This document shows, piece after piece, positions 17,106 to 26,130 of a stretch of 64,000 nucleotides of DNA. The position numbers and the translations under genes were made by a program. A model generated the notes under the pieces. That model ran no database searches. It was not told the DNA's origin and was given only the letters and a program-made list of their open reading frames with translations. Positions within the stretch are counted from its first letter, which is position 1; every line of letters starts with the position of its first letter. Source of the stretch: an uncultured Eubacterium sp. (GTDB lineage Bacteria > Bacillota > Clostridia > Lachnospirales > Lachnospiraceae); NCBI GenBank assembly GCA_910584595.1, contig CAJUBQ010000003.1, positions 34,372 through 98,371 on the forward strand, given 5' to 3'.

Positions 17106-18998
17106 TTAACTATTCCCTTGTTCAATCGTTCCGTCCCGGTATGCTTCTAATAATTTCTTTAATCCTTCAATATCTTCTAATATTTTCTTCCCGTTATCCG
17201 TATGTTTTACCATCAGCCGTTCTTTTTCTGTCTCTACCAATTCGCTTTCCGATTCGATATCTTTATTTTCCCGCAATGCCGTATACACACTTTCAAACGG
17301 CTGATGCGCTTTTATTCGGATACCATGGGAATTATAGATTAACGTATATCCTGCAATTCCGGTTGTCTTATGGTAACTGCGGCAAAATCCTCCATCAATC
17401 ACCATCAGCTTTCCATTCGCCCGTACCGGCATCTCGCCTTCCCCGGTACGAACAGGGGTATGCCCGTTAATAATATGTGAAAAAGACGAATACAGTCCGA
17501 ATTCACGTAAAATCATATTACAGGTTTTTTCCGTCTGGTAAAACTTATAGTACGGATCAGATTCTTCATGCCAGACCGATTGATCCGCAATATAGCTTCT
17601 CTCAAACGTCTTGATATTACGCCCGCATAACGGAGATTTTCTGCCGCACCATAAATACCACATAAAATCCAGGTCACTCTGTCTGCGGCCGGATAAATAT
17701 GCCCGTCTGCTTGTCTTATCTGCATACTCTAAATAAGCGCGCCCTTTGTACATTCTTCCATCTATACAGATGCCTTCAAAATTTCCTTCCTGATCTAATG
17801 GAATACAGCCGTGATACAGCAAATTTCCATTGAAAGTCTTATACATTCCACCCTTTTTATACAAGAATCGGATATGTTCGTTTAAACGGCTGCTATTTAC
17901 AAACGCCATACACAGTTCATCTATCACCTCTGCTTCTTCATCAGACAATCGATAAACATCATCCGGGTCAATCGTAGGAAATTCCTTCTCTTCCAGCTCA
18001 TAAGTCTTTCCTTCCAATTCGATCGTATGATCTGCCCAATGAATGCGATGAAGCAGTCTGCGGTCATCCATTTCATACTCCGGATGCCTTGCAATCACTT
18101 CTCCTTCCAGTTTAAAAAGCATGACTGTAACCGCTTTTACAGCAGCCTGCATAGGCTCTATATCCGGATAAAGCTTTTCTGCAAAGAGTGTTAATCTTCG
18201 CAAACTGATTCCATAGCTGTTTTCTAATATTTCCGTATTATTATATTTCAGGTTGTTGCGTACCACATTTGCAATACACGCTTTGCTCCCAGCCGCAGCG
18301 CCCATCCATAAAATATCATGATTGCCCCATTCAATATCAAGCGAATGATATTTCATCAGCAAATCCAATATCTGATCCGCACAGGCGCCCCTGTCAAAAA
18401 TATCTCCGACAATATGCAGCCGGTCTACCGCCATCCGCTTAATTAAATCCGCAAGCGCAACGATAAATTCATCTGCATTATCCAGTTCAATAATCGTTGT
18501 TAATATTTCCCGGTGATAAATAACCTGATTATTATCTTCATCCTTTTGTACATGCAGCAGCTCATCAATAATATAGGCAAATTCTTTGGGCATTGCTTTT
18601 CGCACTTTCGAACGAGTATATTTAGACGATAGTGTCTTTGCAATTTCAATTAATTCTGTCAAAATCTCACGATACCATTCGCGCAGATTTATTACTTCCT
18701 TTTTAATTAACTCCAGCTTTTCACGTGGATAATAAATGAGCGTACAGATCTGCTCCCGCTCCGCATCTGACAGCTTTTCTTCAAACAACATATCCACCTT
18801 TTCGCGAATGACCCCTGAACAGTTATTTAATATATGATAAAAAGCCTCATACTCCCCATGAAGATCACTCATAAAATGCTCTGTCCCCTTAGGCAGATTT
18901 AAAATTGCATTCAGGTTAATAATTTCCCTGCATACCGCCTGAATGGTTGGATATTTTTCTGCGAGCAGCATTAAATATTTCTCCTGACCAAATTCCAT
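17106..18998 (-). CDS. fbp: Class III fructose-1,6-bisphosphatase
   Basis: 630 residues, matching the class III (YydE/Fbp) enzyme of Firmicutes that removes the 1-phosphate of fructose 1,6-bisphosphate for gluconeogenesis. Calcineurin-like metal motifs are in order: FMSDLHGEYEAF, HIVGDIFDRGACAD, WGNHDILWMG, and GHTPVRTGEGE near the C-terminus. ATG 18998 is preceded by GGAGAGGGGG. A near-consensus promoter lies 89 nt upstream. Confidence 0.96.
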   Translation of the reverse strand: MEFGQEKYLMLLAEKYPTIQAVCREIINLNAILNLPKGTEHFMSDLHGEYEAFYHILNNCSGVIREKVDMLFEEKLSDAEREQICTLIYYPREKLELIKKEVINLREWYREILTELIEIAKTLSSKYTRSKVRKAMPKEFAYIIDELLHVQKDEDNNQVIYHREILTTIIELDNADEFIVALADLIKRMAVDRLHIVGDIFDRGACADQILDLLMKYHSLDIEWGNHDILWMGAAAGSKACIANVVRNNLKYNNTEILENSYGISLRRLTLFAEKLYPDIEPMQAAVKAVTVMLFKLEGEVIARHPEYEMDDRRLLHRIHWADHTIELEGKTYELEEKEFPTIDPDDVYRLSDEEAEVIDELCMAFVNSSRLNEHIRFLYKKGGMYKTFNGNLLYHGCIPLDQEGNFEGICIDGRMYKGRAYLEYADKTSRRAYLSGRRQSDLDFMWYLWCGRKSPLCGRNIKTFERSYIADQSVWHEESDPYYKFYQTEKTCNMILREFGLYSSFSHIINGHTPVRTGEGEMPVRANGKLMVIDGGFCRSYHKTTGIAGYTLIYNSHGIRIKAHQPFESVYTALRENKDIESESELVETEKERLMVKHTDNGKKILEDIEGLKKLLEAYRDGTIEQGNS

Positions 18999-19086
18999 AA
19001 TTTCCCCCTCTCCTTTTTCAATAAATATACTATCGTACACGTTCCGTTAAAGCCTGAAAATCTCCACATATCCTATTAGCAATAAA

Positions 19087-19115
19087 ATTATATCAAATTT
19101 AAATGGCGCTGCCAA
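19087..19115 (-). promoter_or_regulatory. fbp promoter
   Basis: Minus-strand TTGGCA (19115-19110), 17-bp spacer, perfect TATAAT (19092-19087). Confidence 0.78.
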
Positions 19116-19139
19116 TTACTTTTTCTCTTTCATAAATAC

Positions 19140-20069
19140 TTAAACTTTAGAAATATGAAAGTCTTTTCTTGGATGTTTCGTTACTAATATATCTCTTTGT
19201 TTCTCCATTGCTACATGCGTATATATTTCTGTAATATTGATAGAGCTATGTCCCAGCATTTCCTGAATATAACGAATATCTACATCAGCTTCCAGCAGAC
19301 TTGTTGCAAATGTATGGCGAAACATATGCGGCGTGATATGCATCTCTATCGCGGCAGACGCCGTATATTTATGAATCATTCTGCGGACTGACTGATCGGA
19401 CAATGGCCTTCCGGCCTGGTTTACAAAAAAATACCCACACTCATTTATTTTATCTGCAAACGTCATCCTGTATTCATCCAAAATAAGGATCACATCATTG
19501 TTTCCGATCTGTATTTTTCGTTCTTTGGATCCTTTCCCATAAATCAGAATATTTTTATCTAACAAATCCACATCTGACGCTTTTAAACAGCACAATTCCG
19601 AAATACGCATTCCCGTTGCAAACAGCAGTTCGATGACCGCAATATCTCTGAGCGTCGTCTGCTTCTTATAATCGGACACTGCATTCTCATGTTCTTTATA
19701 AATCACGCACAAAAATTTCTCAACCGTACGAAGCGGTATCGTCTTTGGCAGCATCACAGGCTCCCGGAACTTCACCTGTATTTTATGAAACGGATTCTGT
19801 TCTATCATTTCTTTATATTCAAAATAACGAAAAAGCGCTTTCAACGAAGCAATTTTTCTTTTTACCGTTTTCGGCTTGTATTGTTTATGGAGTCCGGCTA
19901 TAAAATCTTCCAATACCGCCGCTGTTATCTCACATAGCTCCGCATTTGATACTGCTATGCAAAACTGATGCAAATCAATCCGATACGCTTTCAGCGTCTT
20001 TTCATCCAGCCTTTTTTGATACTGGCAAAATTGTAAATATTTGTTTATTTGTGTCTGTAAATCGTTCAT
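19140..20069 (-). CDS. XerC/XerD-like tyrosine recombinase
   Basis: 309 residues. The N-terminal SAM-like core-binding domain (about 1-100) is followed by the catalytic domain with RISELC (catalytic Arg), GKGSKERKI (Lys), HMFRHTFATSLLEA (His-x-x-Arg), LGHSSINITEIYTHV (His and nucleophile Tyr), all intact. Length and motifs fit XerC/XerD or a related chromosomal recombinase. No integrase-type neighbours or att-site repeats are visible here, so it may act in chromosome dimer resolution or similar. Start chosen at ATG 20069 behind GAGGAGG. Confidence 0.88.
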   Translation of the reverse strand: MNDLQTQINKYLQFCQYQKRLDEKTLKAYRIDLHQFCIAVSNAELCEITAAVLEDFIAGLHKQYKPKTVKRKIASLKALFRYFEYKEMIEQNPFHKIQVKFREPVMLPKTIPLRTVEKFLCVIYKEHENAVSDYKKQTTLRDIAVIELLFATGMRISELCCLKASDVDLLDKNILIYGKGSKERKIQIGNNDVILILDEYRMTFADKINECGYFFVNQAGRPLSDQSVRRMIHKYTASAAIEMHITPHMFRHTFATSLLEADVDIRYIQEMLGHSSINITEIYTHVAMEKQRDILVTKHPRKDFHISKV

Positions 20070-20102
20070 GTTGTTCCTCCTCTTTTGTAAAAATAAAATG
20101 CC

Positions 20103-20131
20103 ATTATAGCTTATGTATTTGAAACTGTAAA
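20103..20131 (-). promoter_or_regulatory. Promoter of the tyrosine recombinase
   Basis: Minus-strand TTTACA (20131-20126), 17-bp spacer, perfect TATAAT (20108-20103). Confidence 0.75.
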
Positions 20132-20232
20132 GAAAAAACAAAGAAACCGCCCATTGACGAAAAATCAAATTCATGATAATGTTTTAAAAGTTATAAAAAT
20201 ACATATTTTAAGCAGAAAGAGGTGAAAACTTA

Positions 20233-21372
20233 ATGATTTACAAAGATTTTCAGGATTTACATTTATCAGCCCTCGGACTTGGCGCCATGCGTCTGCCGGC
20301 TGCCGGAGAAAACTTTTCCGAAATTGACGAAGCTGCTGCTGAAAAAATGGTTGCTTATGCTATGGAACATGGGATTAACTATTATGATACCGCCTGGGGA
20401 TACCATGACGGACATTCAGAAACAGTCATCGGCCGGATTCTAAGCAAATATTCACGTGACAGCTACTATCTTGCGACAAAATTCCCGGGATACGATCTGT
20501 CTAATATGGATAAGGTAGAGACTATTTTCGAACAGCAGCTAAAAAAATGCAAGACAGACTATTTTGATTTTTATCTGTTTCATAATGTATGTGAAATGAA
20601 TATTGATGCTTATCTGGATTCAAAATACGGCATCTTTGATTACTTAATGAAACAGAAAGAAAACGGCAGAATCCGCCACCTCGGATTTTCCGCACATGGC
20701 GACTGCAGTATTATGAAACGGTTTTTAGATGCGTACGGTGAGCAGATGGAGTTTGCCCAGATTCAATTAAACTGGATTGACTGGACGTTCCAAAATGCAA
20801 AGGAAAAGGCATCTCTTTTAAATGAACGTCATATCCCGATTTGGGTGATGGAACCGCTGCGCGGCGGTAAACTGGCATCGTTATCGGAGGAAGCTTCCAC
20901 CCAGCTGCATACACTGCGTCCGGATGAAGATATGCCGGCATGGGCATTTCGTTTCCTGCAGGGTATTGATGGCGTTACGATGATTTTGTCCGGTATGTCT
21001 GATCTGAAACAAGTACAGGACAATATAAAAACTTTTGAGACTGACCGTCCATTAAATCAACAGGAACAAACGACTCTGCTTAACATTGCTCATCAAATGA
21101 TACAAAATATCCTGCCATGTACCGCCTGCCGCTATTGTACCGCACACTGCCCAAAAGGGCTGGATATCCCTTCCCTGTTAAGCCTTTATAATGAACATTG
21201 CTTTACCGGCGGTGGATTTATTGCACCTATGGCGCTCATGGCTGTACCAAAAGAGAAACATCCGTCTGCCTGCATCGGATGCCGCAGCTGTGAAGCAGTC
21301 TGCCCGCAGCAGATTAAAATATCAGAAGCTATGGCAGATTTTGATGCCAAATTACAAAACGCTTCTTTTTAG
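20233..21372 (+). CDS. Aldo/keto reductase with ferredoxin-like 4Fe-4S domain
   Basis: 379 residues. The AKR barrel has GLGAMRLP at its start, YYDTAWGYHDGHSE (catalytic Asp and Tyr), LATKFPG (Lys) and DFYLFHNV (His). A C-terminal domain carries two cluster-binding motifs, CTACRYCTAHCPKGLDIP and CIGCRSCEAVCPQQIKI. Such fusions are common in anaerobic Firmicutes and probably use ferredoxin-linked electrons, but the substrate is unknown. AAAGAGGTG precedes the start. A hairpin terminator follows. Confidence 0.9.
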   Translation: MIYKDFQDLHLSALGLGAMRLPAAGENFSEIDEAAAEKMVAYAMEHGINYYDTAWGYHDGHSETVIGRILSKYSRDSYYLATKFPGYDLSNMDKVETIFEQQLKKCKTDYFDFYLFHNVCEMNIDAYLDSKYGIFDYLMKQKENGRIRHLGFSAHGDCSIMKRFLDAYGEQMEFAQIQLNWIDWTFQNAKEKASLLNERHIPIWVMEPLRGGKLASLSEEASTQLHTLRPDEDMPAWAFRFLQGIDGVTMILSGMSDLKQVQDNIKTFETDRPLNQQEQTTLLNIAHQMIQNILPCTACRYCTAHCPKGLDIPSLLSLYNEHCFTGGGFIAPMALMAVPKEKHPSACIGCRSCEAVCPQQIKISEAMADFDAKLQNASF

Positions 21373-21387
21373 CTATTTACAAAAAAA

Positions 21388-21421
21388 TTTGCAGGGACCG
21401 GCGCTCTGCCATCCCTGCAAA
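21388..21421 (+). terminator. Bidirectional terminator between AKR gene and ribH
   Basis: TTTGCAGGGA/TCCCTGCAAA stem with a 14-nt loop, A-rich before and after. Serves both the plus-strand AKR gene and the rib operon. Confidence 0.83.
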
Positions 21422-21428
21422 ACACTAT

Positions 21429-21896
21429 TTAACTCTCAATTTCCCGAATCAGATTCACCATCTCTATCGCGCCAACCGCACAGTCATAGCCCTTATTTCC
21501 TGCTTTCGTACCTGCCCTTTCGATTGCCTGCTCAATATTTTCCGTTGTAAGAATGCCGAACATCACCGGGATACCGCTTTCCAGCGAAACAGCAGCGATT
21601 CCTTTTGATACTTCGTTACATACATAATCATAATGGCTTGTGGCTCCGCGAATGACTGCCCCCAGACAAATGACTGCATCATACTTTCCGCTCTTCGCCA
21701 TTTTTGATGCGATCAGCGGGATCTCAAACGCTCCCGGAACCCATGCTACATGCACATCTTCTTCTTTCACATCATGTCGAATCAATCCATCCATCGCCCC
21801 GCCTACCAGCTTTGATGTGATAAATTCATTAAATCGTGCTGCAACAATACCGACTTTGATCTCTTTTGACACAAGTTTTCCTTCAAATGTTTTCAT
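21429..21896 (-). CDS. ribH: 6,7-dimethyl-8-ribityllumazine synthase
   Basis: 155 residues, the penultimate enzyme of riboflavin synthesis, joining the RibB product and the RibD product. Landmarks: VGIVAARFNEFIT, WVPGAFEIP, CLGAVIRGATSHYDYV, and GIPVMFGILTTENIEQAIERAG. It is the last gene of the ribDEBAH operon, ending at the terminator. ATG 21896 is behind AAAGGAAATTATT. It follows ribBA by 125 nt. Confidence 0.97.
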   Translation of the reverse strand: MKTFEGKLVSKEIKVGIVAARFNEFITSKLVGGAMDGLIRHDVKEEDVHVAWVPGAFEIPLIASKMAKSGKYDAVICLGAVIRGATSHYDYVCNEVSKGIAAVSLESGIPVMFGILTTENIEQAIERAGTKAGNKGYDCAVGAIEMVNLIREIES

Positions 21897-22021
21897 AATA
21901 ATTTCCTTTCTTTTTTGTTTGTTCTCTGTTTTTCTGTTCTCAATTTTTAAATTTATTAAATATAGTTTAATTATTTCACCATACAGATTCAAGGCTTTGA
22001 GCTAAAATATTAATTTTAATA

Positions 22022-23221
22022 TTAATATTTTAAAATATGTCCCATGCGCTGCTGTTTTGTTTTCAAATAAAACAAATCATGCGCTGTAGCATCCATCTGA
22101 ATCGGCACACGTTCTGAGATTTCCATTCCAAACTCTGAAAGCTGATATACTTTATCCGGATTGTTTGTCAGCAGATGCAGGCTTTTTACCCCTAAATCCC
22201 GTAAGATTTGCGCTCCAATATAATACTCACGCTGATCTCCGGCAAATCCAAGCGCAAGATTCGCTTCCAATGTATCCATTCCCTGTTCCTGCAGCTCATA
22301 GGCGCGCAATTTATTAATTAAGCCAATTCCACGGCCCTCCTGGCGCATATAAAGCAAAATCCCACGGCCCTCTTTTTCAATCTGTGTCATTGCAGCTGCA
22401 AATTGCTGCCCACAGTCACAGCGTAAGGAACCAAACGTATCTCCTGTCAGACATTCAGAATGCACTCGGCAAAGCACATCTTTTCCATCGCTGATATCCC
22501 CTTTTACTAATGCAACATGATGCTCTCCGTTCAGCTGATTGACATAACCATACGCTGTAAAGTCACCATATTTTGTCGGCATTTTCGTAACCGTTACCCG
22601 TTCCACCAGCTTTTCATGACATTTTCGGTAATTCTGCAAGTCCTGAATCGTAATAAACGTCAAATCCCACTTTTTTGCCAGTTCCGCCAATTCCGGCATA
22701 CGCATCATCGTTCCATCATCACGCATAATCTCACAGCAAAGTCCGCATTCTTTTAAACCTGCAAGCCTGCACAAATCTACGGTCGCCTCCGTATGCCCAT
22801 TTCGCTCTAAAACACCGTTTTCTTTTGCCAAAAGCGGAAACATGTGTCCCGGCCGACGAAAATCTTCCGGCTTCACATCATCTGCTACACAGTTCATAGC
22901 TGTAACAGATCGTTCCGCGGCAGAAATACCTGTCGAAGTTGAAACATGGTCAATCGAAACGGTAAACGCTGTTTCATGATTGTCCGTATTGTCCTGAACC
23001 ATCTGTGGAATTCTTAATTTCTGCACATATTTTGCTGACATTGGCATACAGATCAGCCCTTTGCCATATGTCGCCATGAAATTAATATTCTCTGTAGTTG
23101 CAAACTCCGCCGCACAAATAAAGTCGCCTTCATTTTCCCTGTCCTGGTCATCTGTCACCAAAATAATTTTTCCATTTCTCAAATCAGCCAACGCTTCTTC
23201 TACCGTATGAAACTGAAACAT
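22022..23221 (-). CDS. ribBA: Bifunctional DHBP synthase / GTP cyclohydrolase II
   Basis: 399 residues. The N-terminal RibB half has DDQDRENEGDFICAAE, HVSTSTGISAAERS and RPGHMFPL. The C-terminal RibA half has the zinc site CRVHSECLTGDTFGSLRCDCGQQ and MRQEGRGIGLINK. It supplies both precursors of riboflavin. I start at ATG 23221 because AGGAGG lies 7 nt upstream. A GTG two codons earlier is too close to it. It follows ribE by 11 nt. Confidence 0.97.
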   Translation of the reverse strand: MFQFHTVEEALADLRNGKIILVTDDQDRENEGDFICAAEFATTENINFMATYGKGLICMPMSAKYVQKLRIPQMVQDNTDNHETAFTVSIDHVSTSTGISAAERSVTAMNCVADDVKPEDFRRPGHMFPLLAKENGVLERNGHTEATVDLCRLAGLKECGLCCEIMRDDGTMMRMPELAELAKKWDLTFITIQDLQNYRKCHEKLVERVTVTKMPTKYGDFTAYGYVNQLNGEHHVALVKGDISDGKDVLCRVHSECLTGDTFGSLRCDCGQQFAAAMTQIEKEGRGILLYMRQEGRGIGLINKLRAYELQEQGMDTLEANLALGFAGDQREYYIGAQILRDLGVKSLHLLTNNPDKVYQLSEFGMEISERVPIQMDATAHDLFYLKTKQQRMGHILKY

Positions 23222-23232
23222 ATCCACTCCTC

Positions 23233-23892
23233 CTAAAATCCATATTTCATTAAAAACTCTTTTGTAATACTACTCTTTTTTTCCTGACTTTTTTCCTGCT
23301 CTGCAGCAGGCTGCATCAATTTTTCCACATACTTTCCAATGATATCCGTCTCCAGATTCACAATATCTCCGATCGTACGCTCCTTTAAAATCGTCTGCTG
23401 CTGCGTATGCGGAATAACCGATACGGAAAAGCTATCCGTCCACACCCGGGCAACGGTCAGGCTGATCCCATCCACCGTCACAGACCCTTTTTCTACAATA
23501 TATTTTAAAACTGCCGGCTCTGCTTCGATCGTATACCAGACTGCCGTATCATCACGGCTCGTACGAACAATCCTGCCAACACCATCCACATGTCCCGCGA
23601 CAATATGGCCGCCAAACCGTCCATCTGCAGCCATCGCCCTTTCCAGATTGACACGGCTTCCCCGTTTCATTTGCGCAAGCGAAGACCGGTTTAATGTCTC
23701 ATGCATGACATCTGCCAGAAAATATCCCTCAGACAACGCTGTCACGGTCAGACAGATTCCATTGACCGCAATACTGTCTCCAACTTTTGTCTGTTCCAGT
23801 ACTTTAGATGCCTGAATCGTTAATATGGCAGAGCTCTGTCCTTTTTTTATCTGCTGAATGGTTCCGATTTCCTCAATAATCCCTGTGAACAT
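23233..23892 (-). CDS. ribE: Riboflavin synthase, alpha chain
   Basis: 219 residues with two homologous lumazine-binding barrels, each starting with the expected pattern (MFTGIIEEIG, and HIVAGHVDGVGRIV in the second). It converts two lumazines to riboflavin. The C-terminal tail after about residue 200 is Gln/Glu/Lys-rich. I choose the second of two adjacent ATGs (23892), giving the canonical MFTGII start. The first is at 23895. It overlaps ribD by 20 nt. Confidence 0.96.
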   Translation of the reverse strand: MFTGIIEEIGTIQQIKKGQSSAILTIQASKVLEQTKVGDSIAVNGICLTVTALSEGYFLADVMHETLNRSSLAQMKRGSRVNLERAMAADGRFGGHIVAGHVDGVGRIVRTSRDDTAVWYTIEAEPAVLKYIVEKGSVTVDGISLTVARVWTDSFSVSVIPHTQQQTILKERTIGDIVNLETDIIGKYVEKLMQPAAEQEKSQEKKSSITKEFLMKYGF

Positions 23893-24985
23893 CATCCGCC
23901 ACCTCGCTTTCTATTAAAAAATCATCTCCCAGACGAATCATCGTGCTGTTTTTCAAATAAAACGCATCTGCCACCGCAGCAATACCGGTTCCCTCCACCG
24001 GAGTTTTTGCATCCTTTCCGCCAAACAGCTTCGGTGCAAGATACGCCTGCACTTTTCGCACAACCCCGCTTTCCAGCGCCGCCCAATGCAGCGTTCCGCC
24101 TCCTTCCAATAAAATACTGTCAATCTGCTCTTCCCCTAACATATGCATTAACTGACGCAAATCCAAATGTCCATTTTTTTCATCTGCTAATAAAATCCGA
24201 CAGCCTGCTCGTTCCAAAGCATCCTGCTTTTTCTTGTCTGCAAAATGTTTCCCTGCTGCCAGAATCGTCGGAACCTGCCTGGCCGTTGCTACAATCTGAG
24301 AATTTAAAGGTATCTTAAGCTTTGTATCACATATCACCCGTATCGGATTTCTTCCGCCCGGCATCCTGCAGGTCAGCAGCGGATCATCTGCCAGCACCGT
24401 TCCTATCCCAGCCATAATTGCTGTATATCGATGGCGCTGCTGTTGCACATGATTTCTGGCAGCCTCTCCGGTAATCCATTTGGAATCGCCTGTATAAGCC
24501 GCTATTTTTCCATCCATCGTCATCGCATATTTCATCACTACGAACGGCAGACCCGTTTGAATATAATAAAAAAACACTTCATTTAAACGATCACACTCTT
24601 CCCGCAGCACATTTTCTGTAACCTGTACCCCGTGTTCCCGCAAAATCTGCACACCCTTGCCACTCACAAGCGGATTTGGATCTGCAGACCCAATTACAAC
24701 CTTGCCAATACCAGCCTCTATCACTGCATTTACACAAGGCGGCTGCTTTCCATAATGACAACACGGTTCCAGTGTCACGTACATCACCGCCCCTTTCGGC
24801 GACTCCGTACAGGAAGCAAGCGCATTCCTCTCTGCATGAGGCTGACCATATGTTTCATGAAAACCTTGCCCGATCACTCTGCCATCCTTAACAACAACCG
24901 CTCCAACCATGGGATTAGGCGCAGTAAATCCACATCCCTTTTGGGCAAGATCTAATGCCATACGCATATATTCTGTATCATTCAT
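23873..24985 (-). CDS. ribD: Riboflavin biosynthesis deaminase/reductase
   Basis: 370 residues. An N-terminal CDA-type deaminase has the zinc motifs HAERNAL and CCHYGKQPPC. The C-terminal reductase has the expected GDSKWITGEAARNHVQQQRHRY and the DDPLLTCRMPGGRNP region. First gene of the rib operon. ATG 24985 follows GGAGG by 7 nt. An upstream in-frame ATG at 25018 lacks a site. The FMN riboswitch lies about 180 nt upstream. Confidence 0.97.
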   Translation of the reverse strand: MNDTEYMRMALDLAQKGCGFTAPNPMVGAVVVKDGRVIGQGFHETYGQPHAERNALASCTESPKGAVMYVTLEPCCHYGKQPPCVNAVIEAGIGKVVIGSADPNPLVSGKGVQILREHGVQVTENVLREECDRLNEVFFYYIQTGLPFVVMKYAMTMDGKIAAYTGDSKWITGEAARNHVQQQRHRYTAIMAGIGTVLADDPLLTCRMPGGRNPIRVICDTKLKIPLNSQIVATARQVPTILAAGKHFADKKKQDALERAGCRILLADEKNGHLDLRQLMHMLGEEQIDSILLEGGGTLHWAALESGVVRKVQAYLAPKLFGGKDAKTPVEGTGIAAVADAFYLKNSTMIRLGDDFLIESEVADDVHRDY

Positions 24986-25021
24986 GAAAATACCTCCAAC
25001 ATTTAAGGTTAAACTCACCTA

Positions 25022-25056
25022 AGGAACTGTTTAAACGTTAAATCTGAACAGTTCCT
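25022..25056 (-). other. Inverted repeat downstream of the riboswitch
   Basis: AGGAACTGTT/AACAGTTCCT arms of 10 bp with a 15-nt loop, between the riboswitch terminator and ribD. The same AGGAACTGT core is seen in a hairpin at 60089-60128. It has no T-run, so it is not clearly a terminator. Confidence 0.45.
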
Positions 25057-25057
25057 A

Positions 25058-25093
25058 ACAAAAAAGCTCCGGCATGTTAAACAAACCAGAGCA
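25058..25093 (-). terminator. Riboswitch expression-platform terminator
   Basis: On the minus strand GCTCTGG pairs with CCGGAGC, including one U-G pair, and TTTTTT follows. It lies between the FMN aptamer and ribD, consistent with transcription attenuation. Confidence 0.72.
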
Positions 25094-25168
25094 GATGCTT
25101 TCCATACAGACTTTATCCGAAGACTTTCCATACAGAATGACGCAGAATCATTGTTCTGCATCTTACAA

Positions 25169-25275
25169 TCTTCTTTCATCCAGACTATACTGTCGGCTTC
25201 GGAATTTCACCGAATCATGCCTTACGGCTCGTGGGCTTTACCACCGGTAGGGACTCACACCCTGCCCTGAAGATT
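25169..25275 (-). ncRNA. FMN riboswitch (RFN element)
   Basis: The minus-strand sequence has the conserved RFN core: CAGGGCAGGGTG, GAGTCCCTACCGG, AAGCCCACGAGCC, ATTCGGTGAAATTCCGAAGCCGACAG and GTCTGGATG. It binds FMN and represses the rib operon downstream. Confidence 0.96.
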
Positions 25276-25294
25276 TTATTCAATTCTGCAAATG

Positions 25295-25323
25295 ATTATA
25301 AACCATTGCATGTGATTATGCAA
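25295..25323 (-). promoter_or_regulatory. rib operon promoter
   Basis: Minus-strand TTGCAT (25323-25318), 17-bp spacer, perfect TATAAT (25300-25295). It starts transcription just upstream of the riboswitch. Confidence 0.78.
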
Positions 25324-25340
25324 GAGGGTATTTGCTGGAT

Positions 25341-25551
25341 GATAGTGTAACTTTACTTGGGGGTTTGAATGAGCAGACTATTCCCTTAATTTTTGAATCT
25401 ATTTTATTAACATACGCTGACAATCACATTATTAAAGAGGATTTTTCCTCCTTTTTATGCGGATGTTTTTGTGGTTAATTACATTATAGCATAAAAAACG
25501 GGTGTTCCCTATTATTTTTTGGAAAAATCCCCCAAGTAAAGTTACACTATC
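25341..25551. mobile_element. Small non-autonomous element with 23-bp terminal inverted repeats
   Basis: The outer 23 bp at 25341-25363 (starting GATAGTGTAACTTTAC) are the exact inverse of 25529-25551. The 165-bp interior has no gene and is AT-rich. The structure fits a miniature inverted-repeat element. I see no clear target-site duplication, and the family is not identified. Confidence 0.65.
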
Positions 25552-25568
25552 TTGACAATTCAATAGAC

Positions 25569-25597
25569 TTTACACTCTCAACAACATACGCTATAAT
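25569..25597 (+). promoter_or_regulatory. Promoter inside the inverted-repeat element
   Basis: TTTACA (25569-25574), 17-bp spacer, perfect TATAAT (25592-25597), pointing to the small gene. Its -35 is part of the inverted repeat. Confidence 0.7.
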
Positions 25598-25643
25598 GAT
25601 TATATCAGATAACAACTGCATCAATCACAAAGGCGGTGAGAAT

Positions 25644-25850
25644 ATGGAAGTATTAGAGGAAATGAACAACGGCGAAATAATTCAAAAAGGACTTGAAGAT
25701 TTTAGAAATGTTCAACAGCATATGCTTTTAGCAAAAAAAGAAAATGCTGTTGAGACATATGCAAGCCTGAAAAAACAGTATTTGTCTTTAAAGACATTGC
25801 TTCATAGTTTAGGCGTGAATATGTCAGATATTGACGAAATTAAAGAATAA
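25644..25850 (+). CDS. 68-residue helical protein within an inverted-repeat element
   Basis: Reads as MEVLEEMNNGEIIQKG followed by LEDFRNVQQHMLLAK, a helical, Lys/Gln/Leu-rich segment ending in GVNMSDIDEIKE. ATG 25644 follows AGGCGGTGAG by a good distance. Earlier in-frame start at 25596 would be too long and lacks a site. The protein is enclosed by 27-bp inverted repeats and has its own promoter. I believe similar small proteins accompany mobile elements in related bacteria, but I cannot confirm the family. Function unknown. Confidence 0.6.
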   Translation: MEVLEEMNNGEIIQKGLEDFRNVQQHMLLAKKENAVETYASLKKQYLSLKTLLHSLGVNMSDIDEIKE

Positions 25851-25938
25851 CAAATAAATAACAACCTACAAAACCAGAGTGTAAAGTCTATTGAATTGTC
25901 AATATGCTTTACACTTTTTATTTAGGAAGGTTATGATT

Positions 25939-25995
25939 ATGAATAAATATTTTGAAAATATTAGAACAAGTGTAAAGCCGCAGCCGTTCAGATAA
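25939..25995 (+). CDS. 18-codon frame, possible truncated gene start
   Basis: MNKYFENIRTSVKPQPFR behind AGGAAGG with correct spacing. It stops early at TAA. It may be a broken 5' end of a gene destroyed next to the mobile element. The sequence 25996-26130 has no longer frame. Confidence 0.3.
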   Translation: MNKYFENIRTSVKPQPFR

Positions 25996-26130
25996 CCGAT
26001 GGAACTGTTACAAAGCCTCACTAAACAGCGCCGCTTGTCCTCTATATAGAAATACAGACTAAATTTTTTTTGGATTTATGCCGATAGCAAATAAGAAAGC
26101 ATTTTCATTTTTATGAACGGAGGACATCAA

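Larger units (their letters stand above)
25552..25902. mobile_element. Element flanked by perfect 27-bp inverted repeats and carrying one small gene
   Basis: 25552-25578 (beginning TTGACAATTCAATAGAC) is repeated exactly inverted at 25876-25902. The element begins at the base after the end of the previous one. It encloses a promoter and a 68-residue gene. It resembles a mobile cassette without its own transposase. This may be a remnant or a passively moved unit. Confidence 0.6.

Noticed and set aside
19140..20069. Possible phage or integrative-element integrase
   Set aside because: No att repeats, tRNA end or phage-type neighbours. More like a XerC/D-type recombinase.
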